DNA of 58,932 bases from an uncultured Dorea sp. (GCA_934295165.1 CAKRAT010000003.1:1-58932); one strand, 5' to 3'. Shown: positions 36,967 to 45,779, counted from the stretch's first letter. Translations and numbers: made by a program. Notes: generated by a model not told the origin, from the sequence alone.

Positions 36967-38052
36967 TTATTTCGCCTGGATATATCCCTTAGCAGTAAGT
37001 GCCTCAGCGCAAAGCACAGCTCCGCCTGCTGCACCGCGGACAGTATTGTGTGACAGTCCGATGAACTTGTAATCATACATACTGTCTTCTCTCAGACGTC
37101 CGATAGATACTCCCATACCATTCTCGTAGTTAACGTCTGCTTTTACCTGCGGTCTGTCGTCTTCTGACAGATACTGGATGAACTGCTTTGGAGCGCTTGG
37201 AAGTTCTGCTTCCTGTGGGAATCCCTTGAAGCTTTCCAGTTTCTCGATCAGCTGTTCTTTGGTTGGCTTCTTCTCGAAGTTGATGAATACAGCTGCTGTA
37301 TGTCCATTCAGTACAGGAACTCTTAAGCACTGGCATGTGATCTTTGGCTCTTCTGCAAGCTTGATTTCTCCGTTTTCCAGTGTTCCGAGTACACGCAGAG
37401 GTTCTTTTTCACTCTTTTCTTCTTCTCCACCAATGTATGGAATGATGTTCTCGATCATTTCCGGCCAGTCTTTGAATGTCTTACCTGCTCCGGAGATTGC
37501 CTGATATGTTGTAACAACAACTTCTTTTGGTCCGAATTCTTTCCATGCTGCAAGTGCAGGTGTGTAGCTCTGGATTGAGCAGTTTGGTTTTACTGCGATG
37601 AATCCGCGTGTTGTTCCGAGACGCTCTTTCTGAGTCTTGATCAGGTCGAAGTGCGCTGCGTTGATCTCAGGTACTACCATCGGTACATCTTTTGTCCAGC
37701 GGTGTGCGCTGTTGTTTGATACAACCGGTGTCTCTGTCTTTGCATATGCTTCTTCGATTGCTTTGATCTCGTCTTTTGTCATATCTACGGCACTGAATAC
37801 AAAATCTACGGTAGAAGCCACTTCTTCTACTTCATTTACATTCTTTACGATCAGTTTCTTAACGCCTTCCGGCATTGGTGTATCCATTTTCCAGCGTCCG
37901 CCTACTGCTTCTTCGTATGTCTTTCCTGCTGAACGTGGGCTTGCTGCTACTGTTACAACCTCGAACCAAGGGTGATTTTCAAGCAATGAGATAAAACGCT
38001 GTCCAACCATTCCTGTTGCTCCTAAAATACCTACTCTTAATTTCTTCTCCAT
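36967..38052 (-). CDS. asd: aspartate-semialdehyde dehydrogenase
   Basis: A 361-residue enzyme of the archaeal/fungal-like branch: VGILGATGMVGQRFISLL for NADP binding, KPNCSIQSYTPALAA with the catalytic Cys, RVPVLNGHTAAVFI and SHNTVRGAAGGAVL near the end. It reduces aspartyl phosphate to aspartate semialdehyde for lysine, threonine and methionine synthesis. The longer frame adds nine residues, but a GGGAGAG box fits the ATG at 38052. It follows argH with about 95 bases between. Confidence 0.93.
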   Translation of the reverse strand: MEKKLRVGILGATGMVGQRFISLLENHPWFEVVTVAASPRSAGKTYEEAVGGRWKMDTPMPEGVKKLIVKNVNEVEEVASTVDFVFSAVDMTKDEIKAIEEAYAKTETPVVSNNSAHRWTKDVPMVVPEINAAHFDLIKTQKERLGTTRGFIAVKPNCSIQSYTPALAAWKEFGPKEVVVTTYQAISGAGKTFKDWPEMIENIIPYIGGEEEKSEKEPLRVLGTLENGEIKLAEEPKITCQCLRVPVLNGHTAAVFINFEKKPTKEQLIEKLESFKGFPQEAELPSAPKQFIQYLSEDDRPQVKADVNYENGMGVSIGRLREDSMYDYKFIGLSHNTVRGAAGGAVLCAEALTAKGYIQAK

Positions 38053-38147
38053 CTTTTTTCTCTCCCTTTCTTTAGTCATTTCTTAATATAGTCTCTGTAT
38101 TATTTTCACCTGAATATCGTATTCAGATTTTATGGCAACTCTATCTC

Positions 38148-39527
38148 TTAATATTCCGCCATATATTTCTGATAAGCTGCAATTGACTTCGCCATCGCAT
38201 CTTTTCCAGGTGCTCCAATCGTGATACGCTTGTTCACGCAAGTCTCAAGATCAATTGCTTCATAAATGTCTTCTTCAAATACCGGTGAAATCTTCTTATA
38301 TTCTTCCAGTGGAAGTGCATCCAGTGGAATCTTCTTCTCGATACAGGTCAGCACCAGTTTTCCTACGATACCGTGTGCATCTCTGAATGGTACGCCGTGA
38401 TTTACCAGATAATCTGCAGCATCTGTTGCGTTGGTGAATCCGTGTTTTGCACTTTCTTCCATGCGGTCTTTGTTGAACTGCATGGTCTTTAACATGCCGG
38501 CAAATAATGTGATGCATCCTTTTGCGGTATCCATGGCATCGAATGCCCATTCTTTGTCTTCCTGCATATCTTTGTTGTATGCAAGCGGGATTCCTTTCAT
38601 CGTGGTAAGGAGTGCATTGAGCGCACCATATACACGTCCTGTCTTACCTCTTACGAGCTCTGCGATATCCGGATTCTTCTTCTGCGGCATGATACTGCTT
38701 CCGGTGCTGTATGCGTCATCGATCTCCACGAACTGGTATTCATTCGAATTCCAGATGATGACTTCCTCACAGAATCTGCTCAGATGCATCATGATGATGC
38801 TGAGTGCAGATAACAGTTCTAATAAGTAATCTCTGTCGGATACCCCGTCCATACTGTTCAGTGTCGGTCCGTCGAATCCAAGTAATTCGGCTGTGTAGTC
38901 ACGGTCCAGCGGATAGGTCGTCCCCGCAAGTGCTCCGGAACCGAGCGGACAGGTATTCATACGCTTTGCGATGTCTTTCAGTCTCTCGTGGTCTCTGCGG
39001 AACATTTCAAAATACGCTCCCATGTGGTGTGCCAGTGTGATCGGCTGCGCTTTCTGAAGGTGTGTGAATCCAGGCATGTATGTCTCGACATTTTCCTCCA
39101 TCACGTGAAGGATCACTTCCAGAAGTTCTTTTACCTGGGCGTCGATCTCGTGGATCTCGTCTCTGGTGAAAAGCTTCATATCTAATGCTACCTGGTCATT
39201 TCTGCTTCGTCCGGTGTGAAGTTTCTTTCCCGGATCGCCGATGCGGTCGATCAGTGTTGCTTCCACAAAGCTGTGGATGTCTTCATATTTATCTGATATC
39301 TCTAATTTCCCGGATTCTACATCTTCCAGGATGCCATTCAGTCCGTCTGTGATCTGTTCTTTTTCTTCTTCCGTTAAGATTCCCTGCTTTGCAAGCATTG
39401 CTACATGTGCAAGACTGCCTTTGATATCCTGCTTATAGAATCTTTTGTCAAATGTAATGGAAGCGTTGAAATTATATACTAACTGGTCTGTTTCCTTTGT
39501 GAAACGGCCTCCCCATAACTGTGCCAT
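38148..39527 (-). CDS. argH: argininosuccinate lyase
   Basis: A 459-residue enzyme of the fumarase/aspartase superfamily. It shows LWGGRFTKETD at the start, HTGRSRNDQVALD, PGFTHLQKAQPITLAHH and the mobile-loop signature GSSIMPQKKNPD with the catalytic Ser. It splits argininosuccinate into arginine and fumarate. No other arginine-synthesis gene lies near it in the window. The short intergenic region downstream contains a seven-pair hairpin near 38112-38128 without a clear T-run. Confidence 0.95.
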   Translation of the reverse strand: MAQLWGGRFTKETDQLVYNFNASITFDKRFYKQDIKGSLAHVAMLAKQGILTEEEKEQITDGLNGILEDVESGKLEISDKYEDIHSFVEATLIDRIGDPGKKLHTGRSRNDQVALDMKLFTRDEIHEIDAQVKELLEVILHVMEENVETYMPGFTHLQKAQPITLAHHMGAYFEMFRRDHERLKDIAKRMNTCPLGSGALAGTTYPLDRDYTAELLGFDGPTLNSMDGVSDRDYLLELLSALSIIMMHLSRFCEEVIIWNSNEYQFVEIDDAYSTGSSIMPQKKNPDIAELVRGKTGRVYGALNALLTTMKGIPLAYNKDMQEDKEWAFDAMDTAKGCITLFAGMLKTMQFNKDRMEESAKHGFTNATDAADYLVNHGVPFRDAHGIVGKLVLTCIEKKIPLDALPLEEYKKISPVFEEDIYEAIDLETCVNKRITIGAPGKDAMAKSIAAYQKYMAEY

Positions 39528-39618
39528 ATGGATTTCTTCCTTTCATTTTTAAGTTTACTGTTTTCGATTTTAACACATTTCCGCGCAAAAGCAAATATTA
39601 TTACAGGAATTTACATAT

Positions 39619-40266
39619 TTATTCACTATTTTCCGCCCGCATTTCCTGTTCGCGCTGGCTTTTCGAGAACTCACATCCGCAGTAATCCTGCCGGTATAAG
39701 CCATATTGCGCAGACAATTCCACGGATCTCTTATATCCATTTTTCTTTTTAAAATCTGATGTCAGATATGCCACGCCATACTCTTCTGCAAGTTTCAATC
39801 CAATCTCATTCAATTTAGCCGCATTCTTAAGCGGACTGATGCTGAGGGTCGTCGTGAAGTAATCATATCCGCTTTTTTTTGCAACTTCTGCTGCTTCCCG
39901 TAAGCGCAGTTCGTAGCATTTAAAACACCGCACGCCGCCTTCTTTCACCTCTTCCAGTCCTTTTGCCATCTCATAGAATTTCTCTTTATCATAATTCCCG
40001 GCAATGAACTGTACCGGATATGTCGTGCGCATTTCCCCGATCAGTGTCTGCTGTTCGATAATGCGCTTACTGTATTCGCTTTCCGGATAAATGTTCGGAT
40101 TATAATATAGTACCGTAATCTTGAAGTAATTGCTCAGATATTCCAGCACGTAACTGCTGCACGGGGCACAGCAGCTGTGAAGGAGAAGCGTCGGTACTTT
40201 CTCTTCTTTTTGCAGATTTGCAATTAGTTTGTCCAGTTCTTTCTGGTAATTTATCTTAGTTAACAT
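39619..40266 (-). CDS. queH: epoxyqueuosine reductase QueH
   Basis: A 215-residue protein of the DUF208/QueH family. Conserved Cys pairs are visible: HSCCAPCSSY near residue 32, VRCFKCYELR near residue 122, and DYCGCEFSK near the C terminus, which bind the iron-sulfur cluster and a nearby metal. It reduces epoxyqueuosine to queuosine in tRNA and replaces QueG in many Firmicutes. Its neighbours are not queuosine genes. Confidence 0.92.
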   Translation of the reverse strand: MLTKINYQKELDKLIANLQKEEKVPTLLLHSCCAPCSSYVLEYLSNYFKITVLYYNPNIYPESEYSKRIIEQQTLIGEMRTTYPVQFIAGNYDKEKFYEMAKGLEEVKEGGVRCFKCYELRLREAAEVAKKSGYDYFTTTLSISPLKNAAKLNEIGLKLAEEYGVAYLTSDFKKKNGYKRSVELSAQYGLYRQDYCGCEFSKSQREQEMRAENSE

Positions 40267-40290
40267 GTAACATTTCCTCTCTCTTGATAC

Positions 40291-40376
40291 AGAAAACCTG
40301 CCACTGGCAGCTTCTTACGAATGCCTGGCAATCTATAAAGCCTGTCACTGGCAGCCTTTTCAAATGCATGCCAATT
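40291..40376. repeat. two tandem copies of a REP-like dispersed repeat
   Basis: Units at 40291-40332 and 40337-40376 share CTGCCACTGGCAG or CTGTCACTGGCAG (a near-perfect palindrome) and end in a TGCCTGGCAAT- or ATGCCAATT-like tail. Partial copies occur at 34267-34300 and 50213-50246, always between genes. This is the pattern of a REP/MITE-like palindromic unit. Confidence 0.65.
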
Positions 40377-40396
40377 AATAAAAATGTCATGCAGCT

Positions 40397-41790
40397 TTAA
40401 ATATTCAACAATACCCTGCACTTTTTCCTATTGCATACGATTGCGTATTTCAATACTTTCTGAATATCATCTTCTTCAAATATTTCTTCATAATGCTTCT
40501 CGTCGATCTGCTTTAGCGCCTTTATTCCAGCTGCTTCCATCTCTTCTGTTTCCGAATACTTTACTTCGATAATAATTCCTGTGTCGCAATCGTCAATCCA
40601 GATCATGATATTACAAGATTGTAATAGTCTCCGTCCGGCTCCCCTCTTTGCGTCAGATATCCGGTCATGAAAAGCGTACTCCATATATTTTCTACCGAGC
40701 TGTACAAATCCTTGTACGTCATCTCCTGACTGATTTTCTTTTGTACCGAACCGCCATTCACTAATTGTCCTAATTCTGCCTTCGTCAATTCTTTTCCTGT
40801 ATATCTGCCTTCGACAAAATGTCTTATCACGTCATTACTGCTTGTATTGATCCAGTAATTCTGTGGACCCGCTTTGGGATCATCCAGATGGTCTTCACAG
40901 TAATTGATCACATCCCATGGACAATACACATCAACATTTCCAAAACGGTACCCGTCATACCATTCTTTTACCGTCTCGTGGTGATCTTCCAGCTGATAAT
41001 ACTCCAGCATTTCTTTTACTTCCTTATCCGTAAATCCAAAGCTTTCATCAAACGACACCTTTGTGATCGGATAGATTTTAAAATTATTAAGTCCTGTAAA
41101 TATACTTTCTTTTGCTACCCACAGACATCCCGTAAGCACTGCAAATTTAAGGCTGTCATTCGTTTTTAATGCATTTTCAAAAAGATTGCGTATCAGGATC
41201 ACCATCTCGTCATAATATCCCTGTTCGTTCGCCTTCGCAAGTGGTACATCATATTCATCAATCAGGACAATCACTTTTTCCTGATAATGTTTTTCCAGAA
41301 GTTCCGTCATCTCCCGGATGCTGTAAGCAATGACTTCTTCCGTCATCTCTGGCTGTAGCAATTCATGAAAAAGTATTTTTTCATTATGATCTAACCGCGT
41401 ACTTTCTTCCAGAAATCTGAGCCTTCTTGCTTCTTCACTGATTGCTTTTCCAAGCAGCCGGCATGCTCCCTGATAAGAGCCTGCGCTGATTCCTTTCAGA
41501 CTGATCGTTACAACCGGAAATTTTCCCATATATGTGTCACATAATTTTTTATTATCTGCGATATATAACCCGTCAAATAATGTTTTATCCATTCCTATCT
41601 CAAAGAAATGTCTGAGCATGCTCATGTTCAATGATTTGCCAAAACGTCTTGGCCGCGTAAATAAATTGGCCTCTCCCCATTTATCAAGTAACTGCTCTAT
41701 TAATTTTGTTTTATCTACATAGTAAAAATCATCTCTTCGGATTTTTTCAAAATTATCTATGCCTATCGGCAGTTTCTTCTTTTTTGCCAT
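40397..41790 (-). pseudogene. PF09820/PF08011 ATPase with an internal deletion
   Basis: From 41790 the frame encodes the PF09820 ATPase (IGIDNFEKIRRDDFYYVDKT, FTRPRRFGKSLNMSML, IVLIDEYDVPLAKA) up to TGYLTQRGEPDG, where it shifts and stops at 40603. A second frame then gives only the final nuclease part (IIIEVKYSETEE, YAIVCNRKKC) to 40397. Compared with the intact copy at 29556-31271, about 110 residues are missing between the two parts, and the junction is out of frame. This second full-size copy is thus dead. Confidence 0.85.
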
Positions 41791-41904
41791 AAATCATCCA
41801 TTCCTTTCTGGCATTCTCATATCTGCATTTTATCACACCCCCCACATTTATTCACCTATTTTCTATCCGCGGCATATCTTACTTATATATATTATCTTTA
41901 TCAT

Positions 41905-41918
41905 AATGATTAATCATT
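41905..41918. promoter_or_regulatory. perfect 14-base palindrome before the ABC operon, candidate operator
   Basis: AATGATTAATCATT is identical to its reverse complement and lies 22 bases upstream of the ATG at 41940, next to the GGGGAGG ribosome binding site. Its place fits a repressor site. No clear -35/-10 pair could be assigned with confidence. Confidence 0.4.
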
Positions 41919-41939
41919 TTCTCTTAGGGGAGGTTTTCT

Positions 41940-42746
41940 ATGGAACCGGTTCGGGAACAGATTTTGAATCTGCAGCACGTTTCTTATACTTATCATACTC
42001 TGGAGGGAGAAACCCTCACTTTGTCTGACATCTCATTTGCTCTGAACCAAGGAGAATTTGCCGCCATCGTGGGGCCTTCCGGATGTGGCAAATCGACACT
42101 GCTTTCTCTGATCTGCGGACTGCTGCCGTACAGTGAAGGGCAGATCAAGATCAATGGAAAACACTTGAAGGAAAGTACGACCAATGTGGGCTATATGCTG
42201 CAACACGATGAACTGTTCGAATGGCGCACGATCTATAACAATGTAATTCTCGGACTGGAGGTCCAGCACTCACTGACTGCGCGCACGAGGAAACGGGCGC
42301 ATGAACTTCTGGAGATTTATGGACTTGGCGATTTTGAAAATTCCAGACCTTCGGAACTGTCCGGCGGGATGCGTCAGCGGGCTGCCCTGATCCGTACGCT
42401 CGTCCTGGAGCCGGAATTATTGCTTCTGGATGAACCATTTTCCGCTCTGGATTATCAGACGAGACTTCAGGTTGGTGATGATATCGGGCAGATTATCCGG
42501 AACGAAGGAAAATCGGCGCTTCTGGTCACCCATGATCTGTCGGAAGCCATTTCGCTTGCCGACCGTGTCATTGTGCTTTCCAGCCGTCCGGCAACAATCC
42601 GGCAGACGATACCGCTTATATTCCATCTTGAACACGACACCCCGCTGAACCGGCGTAGTGCACCGGAATTCAAGAATTATTTTAATCTGATATGGAAGGA
42701 GTTGAATCAGGATGAAAAAGACAGCAAAGACCAGCTTCCGGTTTGA
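41940..42746 (+). CDS. ABC transporter ATP-binding protein (SsuB/TauB/NrtD type)
   Basis: A 268-residue ATPase: Walker A GPSGCGKST at about residue 42, LSGGMRQRAALIRTL signature, Walker B LLLLDEPFSALD and the H-loop LLVTHDLSEA. The subfamily serves importers of nitrate, sulfonate, taurine, thiamine-precursor or similar small molecules. A strong GGGGAGG box precedes the ATG. It overlaps the permease by 35 bases. No substrate-binding protein gene is adjacent, so the substrate is not readable. Confidence 0.9.
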   Translation: MEPVREQILNLQHVSYTYHTLEGETLTLSDISFALNQGEFAAIVGPSGCGKSTLLSLICGLLPYSEGQIKINGKHLKESTTNVGYMLQHDELFEWRTIYNNVILGLEVQHSLTARTRKRAHELLEIYGLGDFENSRPSELSGGMRQRAALIRTLVLEPELLLLDEPFSALDYQTRLQVGDDIGQIIRNEGKSALLVTHDLSEAISLADRVIVLSSRPATIRQTIPLIFHLEHDTPLNRRSAPEFKNYFNLIWKELNQDEKDSKDQLPV

Positions 42747-43536
42747 CTCTTCTAAGGCACAGCGGACCTTTTTGTCAAAATACCGGCTGCATAAAAGAAT
42801 CGTCACCACCGCCCGCATTCTTCTTCTGGTCATCTTCCTGTCCGTCTGGGAACTGACTGCCTCACACCAGATCATCGATTCTTTTATCTTCAGCAGTCCT
42901 TCTAAAATTGCCCAGTGTTTCCTCGACATGGTGGCAGACCGCAGCATCTTCCTGCATCTTGGCATCACCTTATATGAAACGATTGTAAGTTTTCTTCTGG
43001 TTATTGTCTTCAGTATCCTGACTGCGGTCCTTCTGTGGTTCAGCAAGAAACTTTCGGAAATTCTGGAGCCGTATCTGGTTGTCTTAAACAGCCTTCCAAA
43101 ATCAGCACTGGCCCCGCTTCTCATCGTGTGGCTCGGTGCCACACGTACCACGATCATCGTTGCCGGTATGTCAGTGGCAATCTTCGGAAGCATCCTGAAT
43201 CTGTATACCAGTTTTATGTCTACGGATCCGGGAAAGATGACGCTGATCTATACGCTTGGCGGAAAACGCAGGCAGGTACTGACCAAAGTCGTGCTTCCCA
43301 GTTCGATTCCAGCGATCATCAGTAATATGAAGGTAAATATCGGGTTGTGTCTGGTCGGGGTGATTATCGGGGAATTTCTGGCTGCGAAAGAAGGTCTGGG
43401 GTATTTGATTATTTACTCCAGTCAGGTTTTCAAAATGGATTGGCTTCTCATGAGCATCTGTCTCCTCTGCCTGTTTGCCATGTGTCTGTATGCCGCCATC
43501 AACCTTCTGGAATCCTGGTATCTGAAAAAAAGATAA
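42712..43536 (+). CDS. ABC transporter permease (SsuC type)
   Basis: A 274-residue membrane protein with about six helices and the EAA-loop region GGKRRQVLTKVVLPSSIPAII followed by GLCLVGVIIGEFLA. It pairs with the ATPase just upstream, which it overlaps. Its last 36 codons and the terminator behind it are duplicated at 44952-45095, on the far side of a HEPN/MNT/Uma2 insert. Confidence 0.9.
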   Translation: MKKTAKTSFRFDSSKAQRTFLSKYRLHKRIVTTARILLLVIFLSVWELTASHQIIDSFIFSSPSKIAQCFLDMVADRSIFLHLGITLYETIVSFLLVIVFSILTAVLLWFSKKLSEILEPYLVVLNSLPKSALAPLLIVWLGATRTTIIVAGMSVAIFGSILNLYTSFMSTDPGKMTLIYTLGGKRRQVLTKVVLPSSIPAIISNMKVNIGLCLVGVIIGEFLAAKEGLGYLIIYSSQVFKMDWLLMSICLLCLFAMCLYAAINLLESWYLKKR

Positions 43537-43561
43537 GAGATGGACATTTCTGTTCATCTCT
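43429..43561. repeat. direct repeat, left copy (permease 3' end plus terminator)
   Basis: About 133 bases match 44952-45084 with roughly six substitutions and no gaps, at an offset of 1523 bases. The copy contains the end of the permease gene, its stop codon and the terminator stem. The two copies flank the Uma2, HEPN and MNT genes. Confidence 0.9.
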
Positions 43562-43567
43562 ATTTTT
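43536..43567 (+). terminator. terminator of the ABC operon
   Basis: The stem AGAGATGGACA pairs with TGTTCATCTCT across a four-base loop, followed by ATTTTT. On the other strand it is followed by a T-run as well (from the lysine codons at the end of the permease gene), so it can stop transcripts from both sides. Confidence 0.85.
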
Positions 43568-43591
43568 AACAACCACACTTATAAATACATA

Positions 43592-44054
43592 CTACGCAAA
43601 TCTTGATAAATCTATTTCCAATTCACCATTATATATAGCAACCGGTATCCTCTGTGTAAAATCATATTCAAACATCTTATCATTTTCAAAATCAAATACT
43701 GTGACCTTCTGTAACGGCTTATCAATCACCCAATATTCACGTACGCCAGCAGTTCGATATTTAAATTTTTTTACAACATAGTCCATTCTCTCACTACTCG
43801 GAGATACAATTTCAATAATCCAGTCAGGTGCTCCATGACACCCTTTTTCATCAATTTTGGAAGGATTACAAATCACTGACAAATCCGGTTCAACATAGTT
43901 TCTGTCATCATCATTCAAAAACACAGCAAACGGTGCTATTGCCACCTGATAAGAACCTTTATTGCCTGATATGAAATCATGTATACTATAATGTAAATCT
44001 CCAAGCATAAATATCATCAATCGTATAACCATAATTTTCTTTTAGTAATGGCAT
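43592..44054 (-). pseudogene. Uma2 family protein with an internal deletion
   Basis: The frame 44032-43592 encodes the C-terminal two thirds of a Uma2 (PD-(D/E)XK) protein: PFAVFLNDDDRNYVEPDLSVIC, then GAPDWIIEIVSPSS, KYRTAGVREYWVID. An ATG at 44054 gives the usual Uma2 beginning (MPLLKENYGYTIDDIYA), but the frame then stops. About 35-40 residues that normally lie between the two parts are missing and the frames do not match. Uma2 genes are abundant in cyanobacteria and some Firmicutes, with unknown roles. This copy is probably inactive. Confidence 0.75.
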
Positions 44055-44076
44055 ATTCAAGACCTCTCTTTCTGCC

Positions 44077-44469
44077 TTATATTTTATTTATCCTGTTTTC
44101 AATCTGTTCAAGTGTATACTTCGCCGTATTATACTGATCTTCTGCTTGTGCTTTAGATGCAATATAAAAATCATCATAATCCGATTTTTCTCTCAGTTGC
44201 TTAAGAGTGCTCAGTTTCCGACCTAATTCTCTTGGGAAAATTCCCGTAGCAACATATTCTTTATTGAAATATGCCATCACATCCTTATGTCTCTTAAAAT
44301 CAACTGTGCCCAATGCTAACACAGCCTTTATACAGTAGAATGCAGCATAATAAGATCTGTTTATCGAATCTTTGTAAAACCCGTCACTCAAACATCTTTC
44401 TGCAACCCGCAAACTATCTTTCGCTTCTTGAATCCTATATTTGCTTAAATCACTCTGTCTCTCGTCCAC
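44077..44469 (-). CDS. HEPN domain protein of an MNT/HEPN toxin-antitoxin pair
   Basis: A 130-residue all-helical HEPN protein. The core NRSYYAAFYCIKAVLALG matches the family, but where most relatives have R-x6-H (such as RAYYAMFH) this one has Tyr in the His position, so the RNase motif seems incomplete. It starts with GTG right after the MNT stop codon. In known pairs the HEPN protein is the RNase toxin and the MNT partner inactivates it by adding AMP. Here toxicity may be lost or rely on other residues. Confidence 0.8.
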   Translation of the reverse strand: MDERQSDLSKYRIQEAKDSLRVAERCLSDGFYKDSINRSYYAAFYCIKAVLALGTVDFKRHKDVMAYFNKEYVATGIFPRELGRKLSTLKQLREKSDYDDFYIASKAQAEDQYNTAKYTLEQIENRINKI

Positions 44470-44811
44470 TTACAACACAACCCCTTCATCTCTCACATTG
44501 TTATAAAATGGTAATGCTCCTAACCAATACTCAAACTGATCCTTATTTTTAACAACCACACTTATATCAATTCCATAGTCCATTTGAAAATCAAATGCTA
44601 AATCAAATAAAATTGTCTCTGCTTTTTCTATTTCTTCATCTGTAAGAGTTGTCAGAATCATAATATCTACGTCTGAATATTCGTTATAATCCCCCCGGGC
44701 ATATGATCCGTACAAGATTACTTTATCTAATTTATTTCCGAGTATTTTCTTTACCTGTTGAGAAAACTTCAAAATAATATCATGTGTACTATCCGGCATA
44801 CTCTTCACCAT
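44470..44811 (-). CDS. MNT nucleotidyltransferase, putative antitoxin of the HEPN pair
   Basis: A 113-residue minimal nucleotidyltransferase with an intact GS-x10-DxD motif (GSYARGDYNEYSDVDIMIL) and a third acidic position in DFQMDYGIDISVVV. Such proteins adenylylate HEPN toxins. The HEPN gene follows with no gap. A 23-base stretch inside this gene (44544-44566) is repeated exactly at 43561-43583, right behind the left permease repeat. Confidence 0.85.
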   Translation of the reverse strand: MVKSMPDSTHDIILKFSQQVKKILGNKLDKVILYGSYARGDYNEYSDVDIMILTTLTDEEIEKAETILFDLAFDFQMDYGIDISVVVKNKDQFEYWLGALPFYNNVRDEGVVL

Positions 44812-44951
44812 CCTTTTTCAATATATTGTATTACTTATTATATACTTATTATAGCTATATTATATCAAAGCTATATAGTACTTGCACCACCTTTTTCCAA
44901 AATGATATGTCCTATATAAATACATATTGCATCAGGATGTCCCTTCACCTC

Positions 44952-45059
44952 TTCAAAATGGATTGGCTTCTCATGAGCATCTGTCTCCTCTGCCTGTTCG
45001 CCATATGTCTGTATGCCGCCATCAACCTTCTGGAATCCTGGTATCTGAAAAAACAATAA
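44952..45059 (+). pseudogene. duplicated C-terminal fragment of the ABC permease
   Basis: This in-frame segment encodes the last 35 residues of the permease at 42712-43536 (FKMDWLLMSICLLCLFAICLY and so on to the C terminus), with two or three changes. It has no start or upstream domain. It belongs to the right copy of the 133-base direct repeat (44952-45084). Between 44812 and 44951 I see no other feature. Confidence 0.9.
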
Positions 45060-45095
45060 GAGATGGACATTTTCGTTCATCTCTTATCTTTTTTC
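45059..45095 (+). terminator. duplicated terminator
   Basis: The right-hand copy of the ABC terminator: AGAGATGGAC and GTTCATCTCT arms with a short loop, followed by a T-rich tail. It now lies between convergent units, the permease fragment and the signal peptidase gene ending at 45129. Confidence 0.8.
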
Positions 45096-45128
45096 CATTT
45101 TTTTCATGCATGATTTTTTTAATAAAGT

Positions 45129-45779
45129 TTATTCTTCTCGTTCCTGATTCGCTTTCTGATCATCTTCCTGTCCCTGTTCCAGTTTTTTCTCTTTGATCTG
45201 CCGGATAGCTTCTTTTACAGCCGCCTCTTCCTCTTCTCTTGCAATTCTTTGTGCCATGCGTACGGTTCCAAGCAGGTTTGTGATCAGGATAACCGCCAGC
45301 GGAATCAGAATGATCGGGATGAATACCAGTGGGTTGGCAACAAGTCTTGACACTTTTCCGATGATTTTGGATGATACCACTACCTTTCCGATCAGATACT
45401 GCTCTTCCACTCCATAGGAATCTACAACATTGTTATGATCTCCCTTTGTGATAAATATCCGTTTTCCATCTTGTTCCTGGATTTCTACCACACGATGTGT
45501 ATTCACCGCTCCGTCAAGCAGCGGGTCCTGTGAATAAAAGGAAATGACGTCGTTTTCTTTTATTTCCTGCGGATCGGTTTTCTTTACAATAATCATGGTG
45601 TCTACATCATATGTCGGCTTCATGCTGCCGGTCGTAACACGTAGTGCCGTGTAGCCGAATACCGTAGGTGCATCCCCGGATTTAGTAAATATCACTGTAC
45701 ACAGGACAAAAACTGCAGCCGCTATAATCAGTACCGACAGAAGATTGATGATTCCATAAATAATTCTTTTTAGTTTCAT
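45129..45779 (-). CDS. SipW-type signal peptidase I, second copy, with a charged tail
   Basis: A 216-residue enzyme of the ER/archaeal-like (SipW) branch. The first membrane helix is at residues 9-30. The catalytic Ser52 is in TGSMKPTY, His95 in VNTHRVV (His rather than Lys as the base), and Asp114 in KGDHNN. A second helix spans about 150-170. The last 45 residues are cytosolic and almost purely Glu, Lys, Gln and Arg. It is the last gene of the secretion cluster and overlaps the coiled-coil gene by one base. It probably cleaves SipW-type exports. Confidence 0.88.
   Translation of the reverse strand: MKLKRIIYGIINLLSVLIIAAAVFVLCTVIFTKSGDAPTVFGYTALRVTTGSMKPTYDVDTMIIVKKTDPQEIKENDVISFYSQDPLLDGAVNTHRVVEIQEQDGKRIFITKGDHNNVVDSYGVEEQYLIGKVVVSSKIIGKVSRLVANPLVFIPIILIPLAVILITNLLGTVRMAQRIAREEEEAAVKEAIRQIKEKKLEQGQEDDQKANQEREE

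Noticed and set aside
38112..38128. CTGAATA/TATTCAG hairpin between argH and asd as a terminator
   Set aside because: The stem is only seven pairs and no T-run follows on the minus strand, and asd follows directly.
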